The notes: a model not told the origin generated them from the letters alone. DNA of 36,447 nt from Streptomyces spongiae (GCF_009377185.1 NZ_VJZC01000041.1:1-36447), one strand, 5' to 3'; positions 17,062 through 25,640 are shown, counted from the stretch's first letter. Translations and numbers: made by a program.

Positions 17062-18504
17062 ATGTGGGACCCCAGCAACATGTTTCTCAACGGGCCTTAC
17101 GCACCCTGGCGAGAAGAGGGTGAGGCATTCGATCTGGAGATCGATGGCCGGCTCCCGGACGAGCTGAACGGTGCGCTGTTCCGGGTGGGCGCGAACCCTA
17201 TGTACCGGCCTAAGGATCCGAGCCGCTACCACTGGTTCGAGGGTGACGGCATGGTCCACGCCCTCTTCCTGCGCGACGGCAGGGCGAGCTACCGCAACCG
17301 CTACGTGGAGACCGTCGGCCTGCAGCGGGAGAGGCAGGAGGGCCGGTCCCTCTACGGCGGTTTCATGAACCCCAGTGAGTTCCCCCTGCCGCCTGGTACC
17401 TTTCCGAAAAACCTCGCCAACACGCACGTGACCCTCTTCGACAACCGCCTGCTGGTCTTCTGCGAGGCTGACGTTCCGCACGAGCTTCGGCCGGACACGT
17501 TGGAGACGGTCAGTCAGCGCTACGACTTCCACGGTGGATTCAGCGGACCCCCCCTGACGGCCCACCACAAGATCGATCCGGCCAACGGCGACATCCTCAC
17601 CTTCGGCAACAGGGGGGGCACGGTCACCTGGTTCCGGGCCGACCGCCACGGGCAGGTCCTCGACCTTCACACGGTCGACCTGGGCGTCCCCACCTTCACC
17701 CATGACTACGCCGTCACCACCGACTACGCGATCTTCCTGGTGAATCCGGCGATGGTCCGCTTCGAGCACTATCTCAAGGGTGTCCCGTCCACGGTTTGGG
17801 AGCCGGAAACACTGGACACGTGCCGCTGGGCTGTCCTGCATCGCAGGACAGGTGAGGTAACGTGGGTCGAGGCGCCCGACTCCTTCACGGAGACCCACTT
17901 CCTCAACGCTTACCAGGACGGCTCCAAGATCATCGTCGACGGGCACCGCACCCCCCGTTTCGGCCCCACCTGGAAGGAGCTCGAGTCACCGCCGCCGGGC
18001 GGCGACTGGAACTGGTGGTTCAAGAACATTGTCGCCACCCCCTGGCGCTGGGAACTCGACCTCGCCACCGGGAAGACGACGGACAGCCAGGTCAACGACA
18101 TCCTCGGTGAGTTCCCCCGGATCAACGATCAGCGGACCGGCCAGCGCCACCGATACGGCTACTACGCGACGACACGGGGAACCGGCGACTGGTTCATCGA
18201 CGGCCTGGCCAAGCACGACTACCTCACGGGCGAGACGTCGATGCAGACAGCCGACGGTGTGCTGACCTCCCCCAGCGAACCTGAGTTCGTGCCCCGCCCC
18301 GGAGCCACGGCCGAGGACGACGGCTGGCTGCTGTCGACTTGGTGGGACCCCACCACTGACCGCAGCGAGGTCATCGTTCAGGAGGCCCAGGACTTCACAG
18401 CCGCGCCCATCGCCCGGATCAAGCTCAACCACCGAGTTCCCCTGACAACCCACGGCAGTTGGTCGGACGCCGCTGATCTCGACGCCGCCATACGCGGCTC
18501 CTGA
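17062..18504 (+). CDS. Carotenoid-cleavage-oxygenase family dioxygenase (transposon cargo)
   Basis: A 480-residue non-heme Fe(II) oxygenase of the carotenoid cleavage family (RPE65/CCO). This family splits a C=C bond with O2 to give carbonyl products; bacterial members act on apocarotenoids, stilbenes, isoeugenol or 4-vinylguaiacol. All four iron-binding His are present: H168 (TAHHKID), H214 (TFTHDYAV), H279 (ETHFLNAY) and H464 (TTHGSW). Other signatures are LNGALFRVGANP, HWFEGDGMVHALF and GEFPRIND. ATG 17062 is chosen because GAGGAGG ends 6 bp before it; ATG 17044 lacks such a site. It is similar along its length to the oxygenase at 22538-24097. It is the only intact gene in the IS66-bounded unit and has its own promoter and terminator. 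The substrate is unknown. Confidence 0.92.
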   Translation: MWDPSNMFLNGPYAPWREEGEAFDLEIDGRLPDELNGALFRVGANPMYRPKDPSRYHWFEGDGMVHALFLRDGRASYRNRYVETVGLQRERQEGRSLYGGFMNPSEFPLPPGTFPKNLANTHVTLFDNRLLVFCEADVPHELRPDTLETVSQRYDFHGGFSGPPLTAHHKIDPANGDILTFGNRGGTVTWFRADRHGQVLDLHTVDLGVPTFTHDYAVTTDYAIFLVNPAMVRFEHYLKGVPSTVWEPETLDTCRWAVLHRRTGEVTWVEAPDSFTETHFLNAYQDGSKIIVDGHRTPRFGPTWKELESPPPGGDWNWWFKNIVATPWRWELDLATGKTTDSQVNDILGEFPRINDQRTGQRHRYGYYATTRGTGDWFIDGLAKHDYLTGETSMQTADGVLTSPSEPEFVPRPGATAEDDGWLLSTWWDPTTDRSEVIVQEAQDFTAAPIARIKLNHRVPLTTHGSWSDAADLDAAIRGS

Positions 18505-18510
18505 GTCCCC

Positions 18511-18562
18511 GGCATCCACTGGCCCGCGGGGCGACGAAGCTTCCCGTCGGCCAGTGGATGCC
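18511..18562 (+). terminator. Intrinsic terminator of the cargo oxygenase gene
   Basis: ggcatccactggcc and ggccagtggatgcc form a perfect 14-bp stem 6 bp after the stop codon, around a loop that can itself pair. There is no T tract, which is usual in Streptomyces. Confidence 0.8.
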
Positions 18563-18587
18563 CCACCCACGGCCGCCCCGGTCGCCT

Positions 18588-18963
18588 GGCATCTACGACC
18601 CCACAGGGCCGCTGCTGTTCGCGTTCTTCGCGGCGATGGCGGAGACCGAGCGAGAACATCCGGGAGGCGACGCTGGAGGGGCTCGACACCGCGGCCTGCA
18701 AGGGCAAGCACGGCGGCCGGCCGCCGGTCATCACCGACGACGTGCTGCACACCGTGCTGCGCCGCCGTGCGAACGGCGAGTCCGTCGAGCAGATCCAGCC
18801 CGACCTGATCATCCCCACCGGCAGGCGCAAGGGCCAGAACCCCTCGGTCGCCAGCGTCTACCGGGCGCTCGCCGAGCACGCCAAGCGCGAGACGTACCCC
18901 GAGGCCATCAAGGCAGCGCACGCCGACTTCGCCGCCCTCCAGGCCGGTGAAGTCCCCGGCGTA
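18588..18963 (+). pseudogene. Serine recombinase (resolvase/invertase) remnant
   Basis: GIYDPTGPLLFAFFAAMAET and ERE end the catalytic domain. After a one-base shift the reading continues TLEGLDTAACKGKHGGRPPV, then VLHTVLRRRANGESVEQIQP and NPSVASVYRALAEH, the HTH tail of Tn3-type resolvases. The N-terminal half with the catalytic serine is absent. It may be a relic of an earlier transposon in the cargo segment. Confidence 0.65.
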
Positions 18964-19004
18964 CGAAGACCGCCCCGCTCGGTGACATCGAACCATGTCA
19001 GTGG

Positions 19005-19570
19005 CTACCGCTGTTTTCCGTTCGGATACTCCCCGAGGGCCGAGAGGCCGCGCCCGTCCTCGAGTGCGGCGTTGAGATCTGCGACAGTGTCGATGGTGGC
19101 GCGGGCCGTCTCGACGTCGAGAAGGTCGTGGATGCCGTCTCGGCTGCGTGCGGCATAGCCGGCCGCAACGGAAGTCCGCGGATGGCCGTACTGAATCGCG
19201 AGCGAGACCAGGCCCCCCGGACGGCGGGCGATGTGCCACGCGAGGCTTCTGCGGAATCGCTCGGTGCCGAGTCTCCCGTGCGGATCCGGCGGGATGACCT
19301 CATCAGCGAGGCCGCGGGAGGCTCCCTGCCCAGGCGATGAAGCCCTCCACCCGGGGTGCCCAGCGTGTGCACCGTGAGGGAACCGCTGGCGGCCCGGGTT
19401 CCGCGCAGGTCATGAGCATGACGGTCGAACCACAGCTGCCTTGGGGGAACCATGCGTTCCAGGACGCGGATGGCGTTGACCACGGGGGCGATGGCCACCC
19501 AGGGAGCCTCTCGGACTTCGCCCTTGGAGCGGTGGTTGCCGTCTTCGTCGCGGGCAGTCTTGAACACCGT
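19005..19570 (-). pseudogene. Tyrosine-integrase-like protein, C-terminal remnant
   Basis: The minus strand reads VFKTARDEDGNHRSKGEVRE and VVNAIRVLERMVPPRQLWFD, then in another frame GTERFRRSLAWHIARRPGGL, IQYGHPRTSVAAGYAARSRD and a normal-looking end at TAG 19005-19007. RRSLAWHIA and YGHxRT resemble the R..H and H boxes of tyrosine recombinases. At least one frameshift (about 19320) and loss of the N-terminus make it non-functional. Confidence 0.55.
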
Positions 19571-19604
19571 GCTGGTGAGTCGGGGCGCCCGGCAGCGTGG
19601 CGGG

Positions 19605-20075
19605 GTGGCTGATCTGCTGTGGGATGACGTGAAGTGCGTCTTCGATCGGGACCTGGTGGGGCCGCTGCCGGACGTGCGTGTCCCAGATGCCTCGGTGGAG
19701 GACTGGCAGGCTGTCCTCGATCTTGTCGCGAAAAGGGGCTGGCAGTGCGAGTACTCCGAAGGCGAGACGGTGCTTTCGGCGTCTCGGGCGGAGGTCGTGC
19801 TGTCGCGTCCGGCTGACGCTGAGTGCCCGAATCTGCGGGTGGGGCCGGCTGCCGATATCCTGGCGATCTTCCGTATCCATGCCGACGATGAAGTCGATTT
19901 CGATGTCGACGTGCGGGAGTTGCAGGGTCGAGCAACTTGCTGTGTTCTGCGGCTTCCTTCGGGAGATCGGACGGCGGTTGGGTAAGCCGGTGCTGATGGA
20001 TCCGGAGGGCGGCTATGGCCATCCGGTACTGGGCTTCGATGTCGACGCGGATCGAGTCGTGCTCCTCGCAGAGCC
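19605..20075 (+). pseudogene. Conserved actinobacterial protein of unknown function, frameshifted
   Basis: LLWDDVKCVFDRDLVGPLPD, VEDWQAVLDLVAKRGWQCEY and PNLRVGPAADILAIFRIHAD, then after a shift near 19930 FCGFLREIGRRLGKPVLMDP and HPVLGFDVDADRVVLLAEP. I remember this pattern from hypothetical Streptomyces proteins of about 150 residues and know no function. Its last codons run directly into the IS66 fragment, so the 3' end was replaced. Confidence 0.45.
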
Positions 20076-20077
20076 GC

Positions 20078-20231
20078 TGGTCCTGCTGTTGGTGGAGTCC
20101 ATCCGCAACCGACGCTTCAACTCGGCGTTCCCGGCCCGCAGCTCAGCAACCTCGGCCCTCAGCTCATCGATCACACGGGCCTGCACGGCGACCAGCGCGG
20201 CCAGCTCCTCGTACGACGGCCCCTGCGACAC
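20078..20231 (-). pseudogene. IS66-family transposase, N-terminal fragment
   Basis: SYEELAALVAVQARVIDELR, EVAELRAGNAELKRRLRMDS and TNS are the leucine-zipper N-terminus of IS66 TnpC (normally followed by a KPPSSD-type stretch). GTG 20231 is 65 bp inside the terminal repeat. The reading breaks after about 45 codons, at the junction with the preceding unknown gene. Confidence 0.75.
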
Positions 20232-20295
20232 GACCAGGAACCTACAAGATTGTCAGATCGCCGAGATCACCGGCCCCCGCCGCAGGTCAGCACCA

Positions 20296-20310
20296 CCCGT
20301 GAATGGACAC
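20296..20310 (-). repeat. IS66-type terminal repeat, outer right
   Basis: cccgtgaatggacac, exact inverse of 15712-15726, followed directly by the second gtacccga. Confidence 0.8.
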
Positions 20311-20318
20311 GTACCCGA
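20311..20318 (+). repeat. Target-site duplication, right copy (gtacccga)
   Basis: Exact repeat of 15704-15711. Confidence 0.8.
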
Positions 20319-20610
20319 CCGTCTCCAAGAGCTGGGTCGACACCGGCTTCAAGAACGCCGTCGTCGAGCACGGTGCCCGCCTCGGAATCGATGTCGAAGT
20401 CCTCAACAGAAAGACGGATACCCGTGGGTTCGAGGTCGTGAAAATGCCTGGGTGGTCGAGCGGAGCATTGGTTGGATCGTGATGCACCGCCGTCTCGCCG
20501 GCGACCACGAGACCCTCACCGCCAGCTCCGAAGCCATGATCCACATCGCCTCGATTGACAACCCTGCCAGGCGCACAACGGACGAGACCCCCCACCTGGC
20601 GAAGAACTTA
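20311..20610 (+). pseudogene. IS5-family transposase, second part (split gene)
   Basis: Reading resumes as YPTVSKSWVDTGFKNAVVEH and GARLGIDVEVLNRKTDTRGF. After a frameshift near 20450 it continues WVVERSIGWIVMHRRLAGDH and SSEAMIHIASIDNPARRTTD, the C-terminal end of IS5-family transposases, in which ERS/ERT holds the catalytic Glu. It joins 15569-15711 once the insertion is removed. Confidence 0.8.
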
Positions 20611-20650
20611 CTAGGGCATCAAGGGCAATCTACCCACTTCAAACGCCCTC

Positions 20651-20800
20651 TCAGGGAGCCTGGACGAGGTGCTCGGGCACCCATGAGCCATGGGGGCCGC
20701 CGCGCAGGCGCAGCGGGAGATGCAGGGTGGCGACCGGGCCTGCGGCCAGGTTGGCGGTGTCGAGGACCAGCCCCACACCCCTCTCAGCGGGGAGGGGCCG
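20651..20800 (-). pseudogene. Carotenoid-oxygenase family gene, C-terminal tail only
   Basis: The minus strand reads RGVGLVLDTANLAAGPVATL then HLPLRLRGGPHGSWVPEHL and a stop. This is the usual end of carotenoid-cleavage oxygenases, including the fourth iron-binding His (PHGSW). The upstream part should lie to the right, where the IS110 element now sits, and it is not found beyond that element. It is a third oxygenase locus, distinct in sequence from both intact genes. Confidence 0.6.
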
Positions 20801-20814
20801 CATACCCATGCCCC

Positions 20815-20843
20815 TTGACAAGAACCTGCTACATATCAGGAAT
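20815..20843 (+). promoter_or_regulatory. Promoter of the IS110 transposase
   Basis: TTGACA (20815-20820), 17 bp, AGGAAT (20838-20843). A second TTGACA sits at the right end of the element (22110-22115). Confidence 0.35.
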
Positions 20844-20921
20844 TGCGATCCGATCGCTGAGTAGGGACTCGCCAGCGAGGTCGTCTGTGATGCAGGTAAG
20901 CAAGCGACCCGTGGAGAGCGC

Positions 20922-22113
20922 GTGACAGCGATCTGGGCCGGCATCGATGCCGGCAGGACCCATCACCACTGCGTGGTGATCGACGACACCGGCAAGCGGC
21001 TGCTGTCGCGGCGAGTGGCCAACGACGAGACGGAGTTGCTGAAGCTCCTGGCCGACGCGCTCGCCCTGGGCGATGAGGTCACCTGGGGCATCGACCTGGC
21101 CGACGGCGGCGCCGCCCTGCTGATCGATCTGCTGCTCAACCACGGACAGCACACGCTCTACATCCCCGGCCGAGCCGTCAGCCGCGCCTCCGAGGGCTAC
21201 AGGGGCGAAGGCAAGACCGACGCCAAGGATGCCGCGATCATCGCCGACCAGGCCCGGATCCGCCGGGATCTGCAGCCCTTGCGGCCCGGTGACGAACTGG
21301 TCGCCGAGATCAAGGTCCACACCGGTCATCGCCGCAACCTCGCCGACGACCGCACCCGCGTGATCAACCGGCTCCACAATCACCTCACCAGCATCTTTCC
21401 CGCTCTGGACCGGGCTCTGGACCTCACGAATACCGGTCCGCTGATCCTGCTGACCGGCTACCAGACCCCAGCCGTCATCCGCAGGACCGGGGCTCGGAGG
21501 CTGGAGACCTGGCTGCGCAACCGCAAGGTCCGCGGTGCTGCCCAACTCGCCGAGAAGGCCCTGGCGGCCGCCGAGAGCCAGCACACCAGCGTGACCGGGG
21601 AGAAGCCGACGGCCCAGCTCGTGCACACGCTCGCCAAGGAGGTGATGCGCCTCAACGAGCAGATCGCCGAGACCGACAAGCTCATCGAGGCGCGGTTTCG
21701 CGAGCACAAACACGCCGAGGTGATCGCGAGCATGCCCGGCATCAGGTCCCTGCTCGGCGCCGAGTTCCTCGCCACCACCGGCGGCGACATGACGGCCTTC
21801 GACAGCCCGGAACCGCCTCGCCGGCTTCGCCGGTGTTGCCCCGGCTCCGCGCGACTCGGGCAAGATCAGCGGCAATCTGCACCGGCCCAGACGTTACAGT
21901 CGGCGACTCCAGCGCGTCTTCTATACCTCCGCGCTGATCAGCATCCGCTGCTGCGACGAATCTCGCCGCTTCTACGACCGTAAACGCGCCGAAGACAAGC
22001 GGCACACCCAGGCCGTCCTCGCCCTCGCCCGACGCCGGGTCAACGTCCTGTGGGCCCTATTGCGCGACGGACGGTGCTACGAACCCATACCCCCCGTCAC
22101 GAACGCCGCTTGA
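20922..22113 (+). pseudogene. IS110-family transposase (one-base frameshift)
   Basis: AIWAGIDAGRTHHHCVVIDD carries the first catalytic Asp of the DEDD RuvC-like domain, with further motifs YRGEGKTDAKDAAIIADQAR, HRRNLADDRTRVINRLHNHL and MPGIRSLLGAEFLATTGGDM. At 21811 an extra A shifts the frame. The correct C-terminal half (RLAGFAGVAPAPRDSGKISG, HRPRRYSRRLQRVFYTSALI) continues one frame over and stops at 22111-22113. GTG 20922 has GGAGA upstream. The C-terminal domain holds the catalytic serine, so the frameshift should inactivate the enzyme. Confidence 0.85.
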
Positions 22114-22116
22114 CAA

Positions 22117-22537
22117 AGAGATGAGGAATCGTAGGCGATCAAAGAGCTGGTTATCTGTGCGCCGATGGTGCGCCTGTGCCGGATCGCGCAGGTCATTGCC
22201 GGGATCCGCGGGCCACCCGGAGTGATCCGGCGTCCGCTCGGCCGGACCGGACTCGGCGAAGGCCCGCAGCTCGCCGACCGGTCTTCACCTCGGATGTCCC
22301 GGCGGCACGGCCTCGACGAAGGGGCACTCGTGCCTGGGGATCGAGGCTCGGGGAGAGAGGTGATCGTCCGCAGCACGGTGTGGATCACGGCACGCCGCGG
22401 GCGGCCCGATCTCACGTGATGTTGGGCGTGCAACTCTCCTTCACACCGATTGTCCAGTGCGTCACCGTGGCCGGGACGTGCCGTTCCCCGGAAGCCGAGC
22501 GCCCGGCGACGGATCTGCCCGGCCGCTTTCGAGAGTC
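22117..22537. other. Intergenic stretch with no recognised gene
   Basis: Open frames exist on both strands, but none shows family motifs or a ribosome site. It separates the IS110 element from the second oxygenase gene and should contain that gene's transcript end; I see no convincing hairpin. Confidence 0.3.
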
Positions 22538-24097
22538 TCAGCCAGTGCCGCCGCGCGAGGCCGAGACGGCACGGTCCAGGGTTGCGTGATCGGCCCAGTT
22601 GCCATGGAAGCCGAAGGGAACGCGGCTCGGGAGCTTGACCCTTGCCAGAGGACTACGGCGCAGGTCGGCGGCGTCATGGACGAGCAACTCGGACAACCCG
22701 GTGAGGCGGTTCCACCACAGGGTCAGCAGATAACCATCGTCCTCCGAGGTGGCGTTCTGGCGGGCCACAAAGACGGGTTCACCAGGGCTGGTCAGCGCCT
22801 CGGGACCCTCGATCACGGTCGTGGCGTCGCTCAGGAAGTCGTGCTTGGCCAGGCCGTCGCTCATGGTGTCCTCGGCCAACGCGCGCGTGGTGACGAAGTA
22901 GCCGTAGCGGTGCTCCCGGCCGGCGTACGCGTCGTTGATCCGCGGGAACTCACCGGCGACACCGCTGGTCATCTCCTCCGTTGCCGAGCCGGTGGCCAGG
23001 TCGACGCGCCAGCGGTGGGGCAGGGACGGCGGGAACCAGGAGTGGGAGGTGACGGGGGTGTCGAGCCGGTCGGCAGGAGTGCCCAGGCGGGTGATGCGGT
23101 GCCCGTCGACGATGACCTGCCCATTGCACTCGTAGGCGTTGTAGAAGTGGGTGTTGGCCCAGTGGCCGCCCACCTCGTGCCAGGTGACGACGTGGGTGCG
23201 GCGGTCCATGAGCACGATCTGTACCCCGTGCGGGAGCGACGCCTCGTCCCAGACGACTCCCGGCTTTCCCTGCATGATGTGGTCCAGCCGGAACTGGGCC
23301 GGGGTGACGAAGAAGATCGCGTAATGGTTGCTGACGGCGAAGTCGTGCGTCAGCACGGGCACTTTGATGTCGAGGCTGTGGCTTTCCACGACGTGCCCGG
23401 TCTTCACGTCTGCTCGGTACCAGGTGATGACCGGCCCGGTCGCGGCGAAGAAGAGCATGTCGCCGCTGTCGGGGTCGATCTTGTAGTGGGCGGTGCACAG
23501 CACGTCGATGCCGCCGTGGAAATCGTGGCTGCCGTACGTCTCCAGGGTCTCGGGGTGCATCGCGTACGGCAGACCGCCCTCGTAATAGACGAGCAGGTGG
23601 TCACCGAAGACACCGACGTTGGTGTTCGCCACGTTCTTCGCGGGTGGAGCGTCCTGGGGGAGCGGACCGGGGGTGCCGCCGTTGGCGAATCCGCTGTAGA
23701 CGGCCTTGCCCTGCTCGACCTCGAACTTCATGGAATCGGTCATCACCCAGCGGGTGCGGAACGCCGCCCGGCCCTCACGCAGATAGATTCCGCACACCAT
23801 GCCGTCGCCCTCCCACCAGTGATAGTGGCCGGGATCGCGAGGCTGGAAACGGGGGTTGGACGAGACCCGGAACAGAGCCCCTGCGAGGTCGGCCGGGATC
23901 TCCCCGTCCACCTCCAAGTCGTAGGCCTCGGTCTCCTCCGTCCAGGGGGTGAAGGGGCCGTCGAGGAACTTGTTGTGGTGCGCCCAGCCGGCGGCGTCCT
24001 GTGCGAGCCGCGGGGCCTGCGGCCGGAGCACGGCACGCGGCGCGATCGTCATCGGGTCGGGTGGGACCAGGCCCGGGCCGGAGGTGACTGAGGTCAT
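22538..24097 (-). CDS. Carotenoid-cleavage-oxygenase family dioxygenase beside aldehyde dehydrogenase
   Basis: A 519-residue Fe(II) dioxygenase of the carotenoid cleavage family, with a longer N-terminus (about 40 residues) than the cargo copy. The four iron ligands are H204 (TAHYKID), H251 (LTHDFAV), H317 (NTHFYNAY) and H498 (GFHGNW). Shared signatures are AGALFRVSSNP, YHWWEGDGMV, LETYGSHDFHGG and GEFPRIND. ATG 24097 has GGAG 7 bp upstream. It follows the aldehyde dehydrogenase gene by 79 bp on the same strand, so both are probably co-transcribed. Family members paired with vanillin-type dehydrogenases are known to cut isoeugenol or vinylguaiacol to vanillin; a phenylpropene or stilbene substrate is the best guess here, by context. 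Confidence 0.92.
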   Translation of the reverse strand: MTSVTSGPGLVPPDPMTIAPRAVLRPQAPRLAQDAAGWAHHNKFLDGPFTPWTEETEAYDLEVDGEIPADLAGALFRVSSNPRFQPRDPGHYHWWEGDGMVCGIYLREGRAAFRTRWVMTDSMKFEVEQGKAVYSGFANGGTPGPLPQDAPPAKNVANTNVGVFGDHLLVYYEGGLPYAMHPETLETYGSHDFHGGIDVLCTAHYKIDPDSGDMLFFAATGPVITWYRADVKTGHVVESHSLDIKVPVLTHDFAVSNHYAIFFVTPAQFRLDHIMQGKPGVVWDEASLPHGVQIVLMDRRTHVVTWHEVGGHWANTHFYNAYECNGQVIVDGHRITRLGTPADRLDTPVTSHSWFPPSLPHRWRVDLATGSATEEMTSGVAGEFPRINDAYAGREHRYGYFVTTRALAEDTMSDGLAKHDFLSDATTVIEGPEALTSPGEPVFVARQNATSEDDGYLLTLWWNRLTGLSELLVHDAADLRRSPLARVKLPSRVPFGFHGNWADHATLDRAVSASRGGTG

Positions 24098-24176
24098 CGG
24101 AGTGCTCCAGGTGCGGGTGGGAGAGTTGATCTGCGGGAGCGGCCCTTGCCGGGCCGCCTTGTCCGGGAGGCCATGG

Positions 24177-25640
24177 TCAGAACGGGTAGAAGGGGATCTC
24201 CTGGCGGACGGTGACCCACTGCTGCTCGGTGAAGGCCTCGAGGTTGGCGGCGGCGCCTCCGTGGCGGGAGCCGTTGCCGGAGTCGCCGACGCCGCCGAAC
24301 GGGATGGTCGATTCGTCGTTCACGGTCTGGTCGTTGATGTGTACAAGGCCGGTTGGGATGTGGTCGGCCAGCGCCAAGCCCTTGGCCACATCGCGGGTCA
24401 GGATGCCGAGCGAGAGCCCGTACTCGCTGTCGGAGGCCAGCCGGGCGGCCTCGTCGAGATCCTGGAAGGTCACCACGGGCGCGACAGGGCCGAAGATCTC
24501 CTCCGCGTAGGCGCGGGCGGTGAGCGGGACGTCAGCCAGGACGGTGGGCCGGTAGAACAGGCCTTCATGGGTACCACCGGCAGCGAGCCGTGCTCCCGCG
24601 GTGACACTGTCGGAGACCACGGCATGGACGGCCCGCAGCTGACCCTCGTCGATCATGGGGCCCATGAGGACCGTGCCGGTCATCGGATCACCCACGGGTG
24701 TGGCGTCGGCGTGCTCGGCGAGACGGGCTGTGTACTCCTCGGCGATCGACGAGTGCACGAGATGACGGCCGGCGGCCATGCAGACCTGCCCGGCGTTGAA
24801 GAAGGAGCCGAAAGCGCCCGCGGACACGGCCTTGTCGAGGTCGGCGTCGTCCAGGACGACCAGCGCCGAGTTGCCGCCCAGCTCCAGGTGGACCCGCTTG
24901 AGCCGCTGCGCGGCTGCCGCCGCGATGGCCTTCCCCGCCCGGGTGGACCCGGTGAAGGCGATGACGGGCACGCGCGGGTGCTCCACCAGCGCCGCGCCGA
25001 CTGCGGCGCCACCGGGCAGGACATGCAGGACGCCCTCGGGAAGCCCTGCCTCCTCGAAGACCCGCGCGATGGTGACACCGCCGCAGATCGCGGTGCGCGG
25101 GTCGGGCTTGAGGACGACCGCGTTGCCCAGGGCCAGCGCCGGGGCCACCGCACGCATGGCCAGCAACATCGGCGCGTTGAAGGGGGAGATGACACCGACC
25201 ACGCCCACCGGGCGCCGCCGCGAGAACGACAGACGGTCCTGGGCTGACCGGAGCACTTCACCATAGGGAGCAGCAGCGAGTGCGGCGGCCTCGTAGCACT
25301 CCTCGGCCGCACCATCAGTCGCCTGGGTGTCCGCGAACAGCCGAGGGGCGCCCGACTCGCGCACGATCCACTCCGCTATCTCCGCTTGGTGCTTCTCGAA
25401 CAGGGCCGCGGCGCGCCGCAGCACCTGCGCACGCTCCAGGTACGGGACCGCCGCCCATGCGCGTTGGGCCTGCTGCGCGTGCGCCACGGCCCGGTCCAGA
25501 TCGGCGGGAGACGCTGCGCCGACGCGGCCCAGCGTCTTTCCGGTCGCCGGCTCGGTGGAGTCGTACGGCTCACCCGAGCCCTTGACCCATCCGCGCGAGA
25601 AGATCCGCTCCTGCCAGTCGGCCGCATCGAGAAGGGTCAT
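24177..25640 (-). CDS. vdh: Aryl-aldehyde dehydrogenase (vanillin/benzaldehyde dehydrogenase-like)
   Basis: A 487-residue NAD(P)-dependent aldehyde dehydrogenase, oxidising an aldehyde to the acid. Catalytic features are Asn155 (SPFNAP), Lys178 (LKPDPRT), the glycine motif FTGSTRAGK, Glu253 (LELGGN) and the nucleophile Cys287 (NAGQVCMAA). The C-terminal PFGGVGDSGNGSRHGG is typical of the benzaldehyde/vanillin branch. ATG 25640 is followed directly by homologous sequence. Placement before a carotenoid-cleavage-type oxygenase fits removal of the aryl aldehyde that enzyme would release. A strong promoter with an overlapping inverted repeat lies about 160 bp upstream. The gene symbol reflects the branch and context, not a proven substrate. 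Confidence 0.9.
   Translation of the reverse strand: MTLLDAADWQERIFSRGWVKGSGEPYDSTEPATGKTLGRVGAASPADLDRAVAHAQQAQRAWAAVPYLERAQVLRRAAALFEKHQAEIAEWIVRESGAPRLFADTQATDGAAEECYEAAALAAAPYGEVLRSAQDRLSFSRRRPVGVVGVISPFNAPMLLAMRAVAPALALGNAVVLKPDPRTAICGGVTIARVFEEAGLPEGVLHVLPGGAAVGAALVEHPRVPVIAFTGSTRAGKAIAAAAAQRLKRVHLELGGNSALVVLDDADLDKAVSAGAFGSFFNAGQVCMAAGRHLVHSSIAEEYTARLAEHADATPVGDPMTGTVLMGPMIDEGQLRAVHAVVSDSVTAGARLAAGGTHEGLFYRPTVLADVPLTARAYAEEIFGPVAPVVTFQDLDEAARLASDSEYGLSLGILTRDVAKGLALADHIPTGLVHINDQTVNDESTIPFGGVGDSGNGSRHGGAAANLEAFTEQQWVTVRQEIPFYPF

Larger units (their letters stand above)
15712..20310. mobile_element. 4.6-kb IS66-bounded transposon carrying a carotenoid oxygenase gene
   Basis: Both outer ends carry gtgtccattcacggg facing inward (15712-15726 and, inverted, 20296-20310), and the unit is flanked by the perfect 8-bp duplication gtacccga. 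It sits inside an IS5-type transposase gene that reads through when the unit is removed. Contents from left to right: the C-terminal two thirds of an IS66 transposase, a third copy of the terminal repeat (16877-16891), an intact carotenoid-oxygenase gene with promoter and terminator, a serine-recombinase remnant, a tyrosine-integrase remnant, a frameshifted unknown gene and the first 45 or so codons of an IS66 transposase. Either the whole unit moved as a composite, or an IS66 already at this site later received the cargo. Confidence 0.7.
20814..22116 (+). mobile_element. IS110-family insertion sequence
   Basis: A frameshifted IS110 transposase is bounded by an 8-bp direct repeat, cttgacaa, at 20814-20821 and 22109-22116. 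IS110 elements lack long terminal inverted repeats, so the exact ends are uncertain. The roughly 100 bp of non-coding sequence before the transposase is where IS110-group elements encode their guiding RNA; I cannot show that RNA here. Confidence 0.55.

Noticed and set aside
18998..20022. Several overlapping 150-240 codon frames on both strands
   Set aside because: They mix frames of an integrase remnant and a frameshifted unknown gene; none is a single intact gene.
22457..25247. Long plus-strand open frames opposite the second oxygenase and the aldehyde dehydrogenase
   Set aside because: Antisense shadows of strongly conserved genes; low-complexity Val/Gly/Arg composition.
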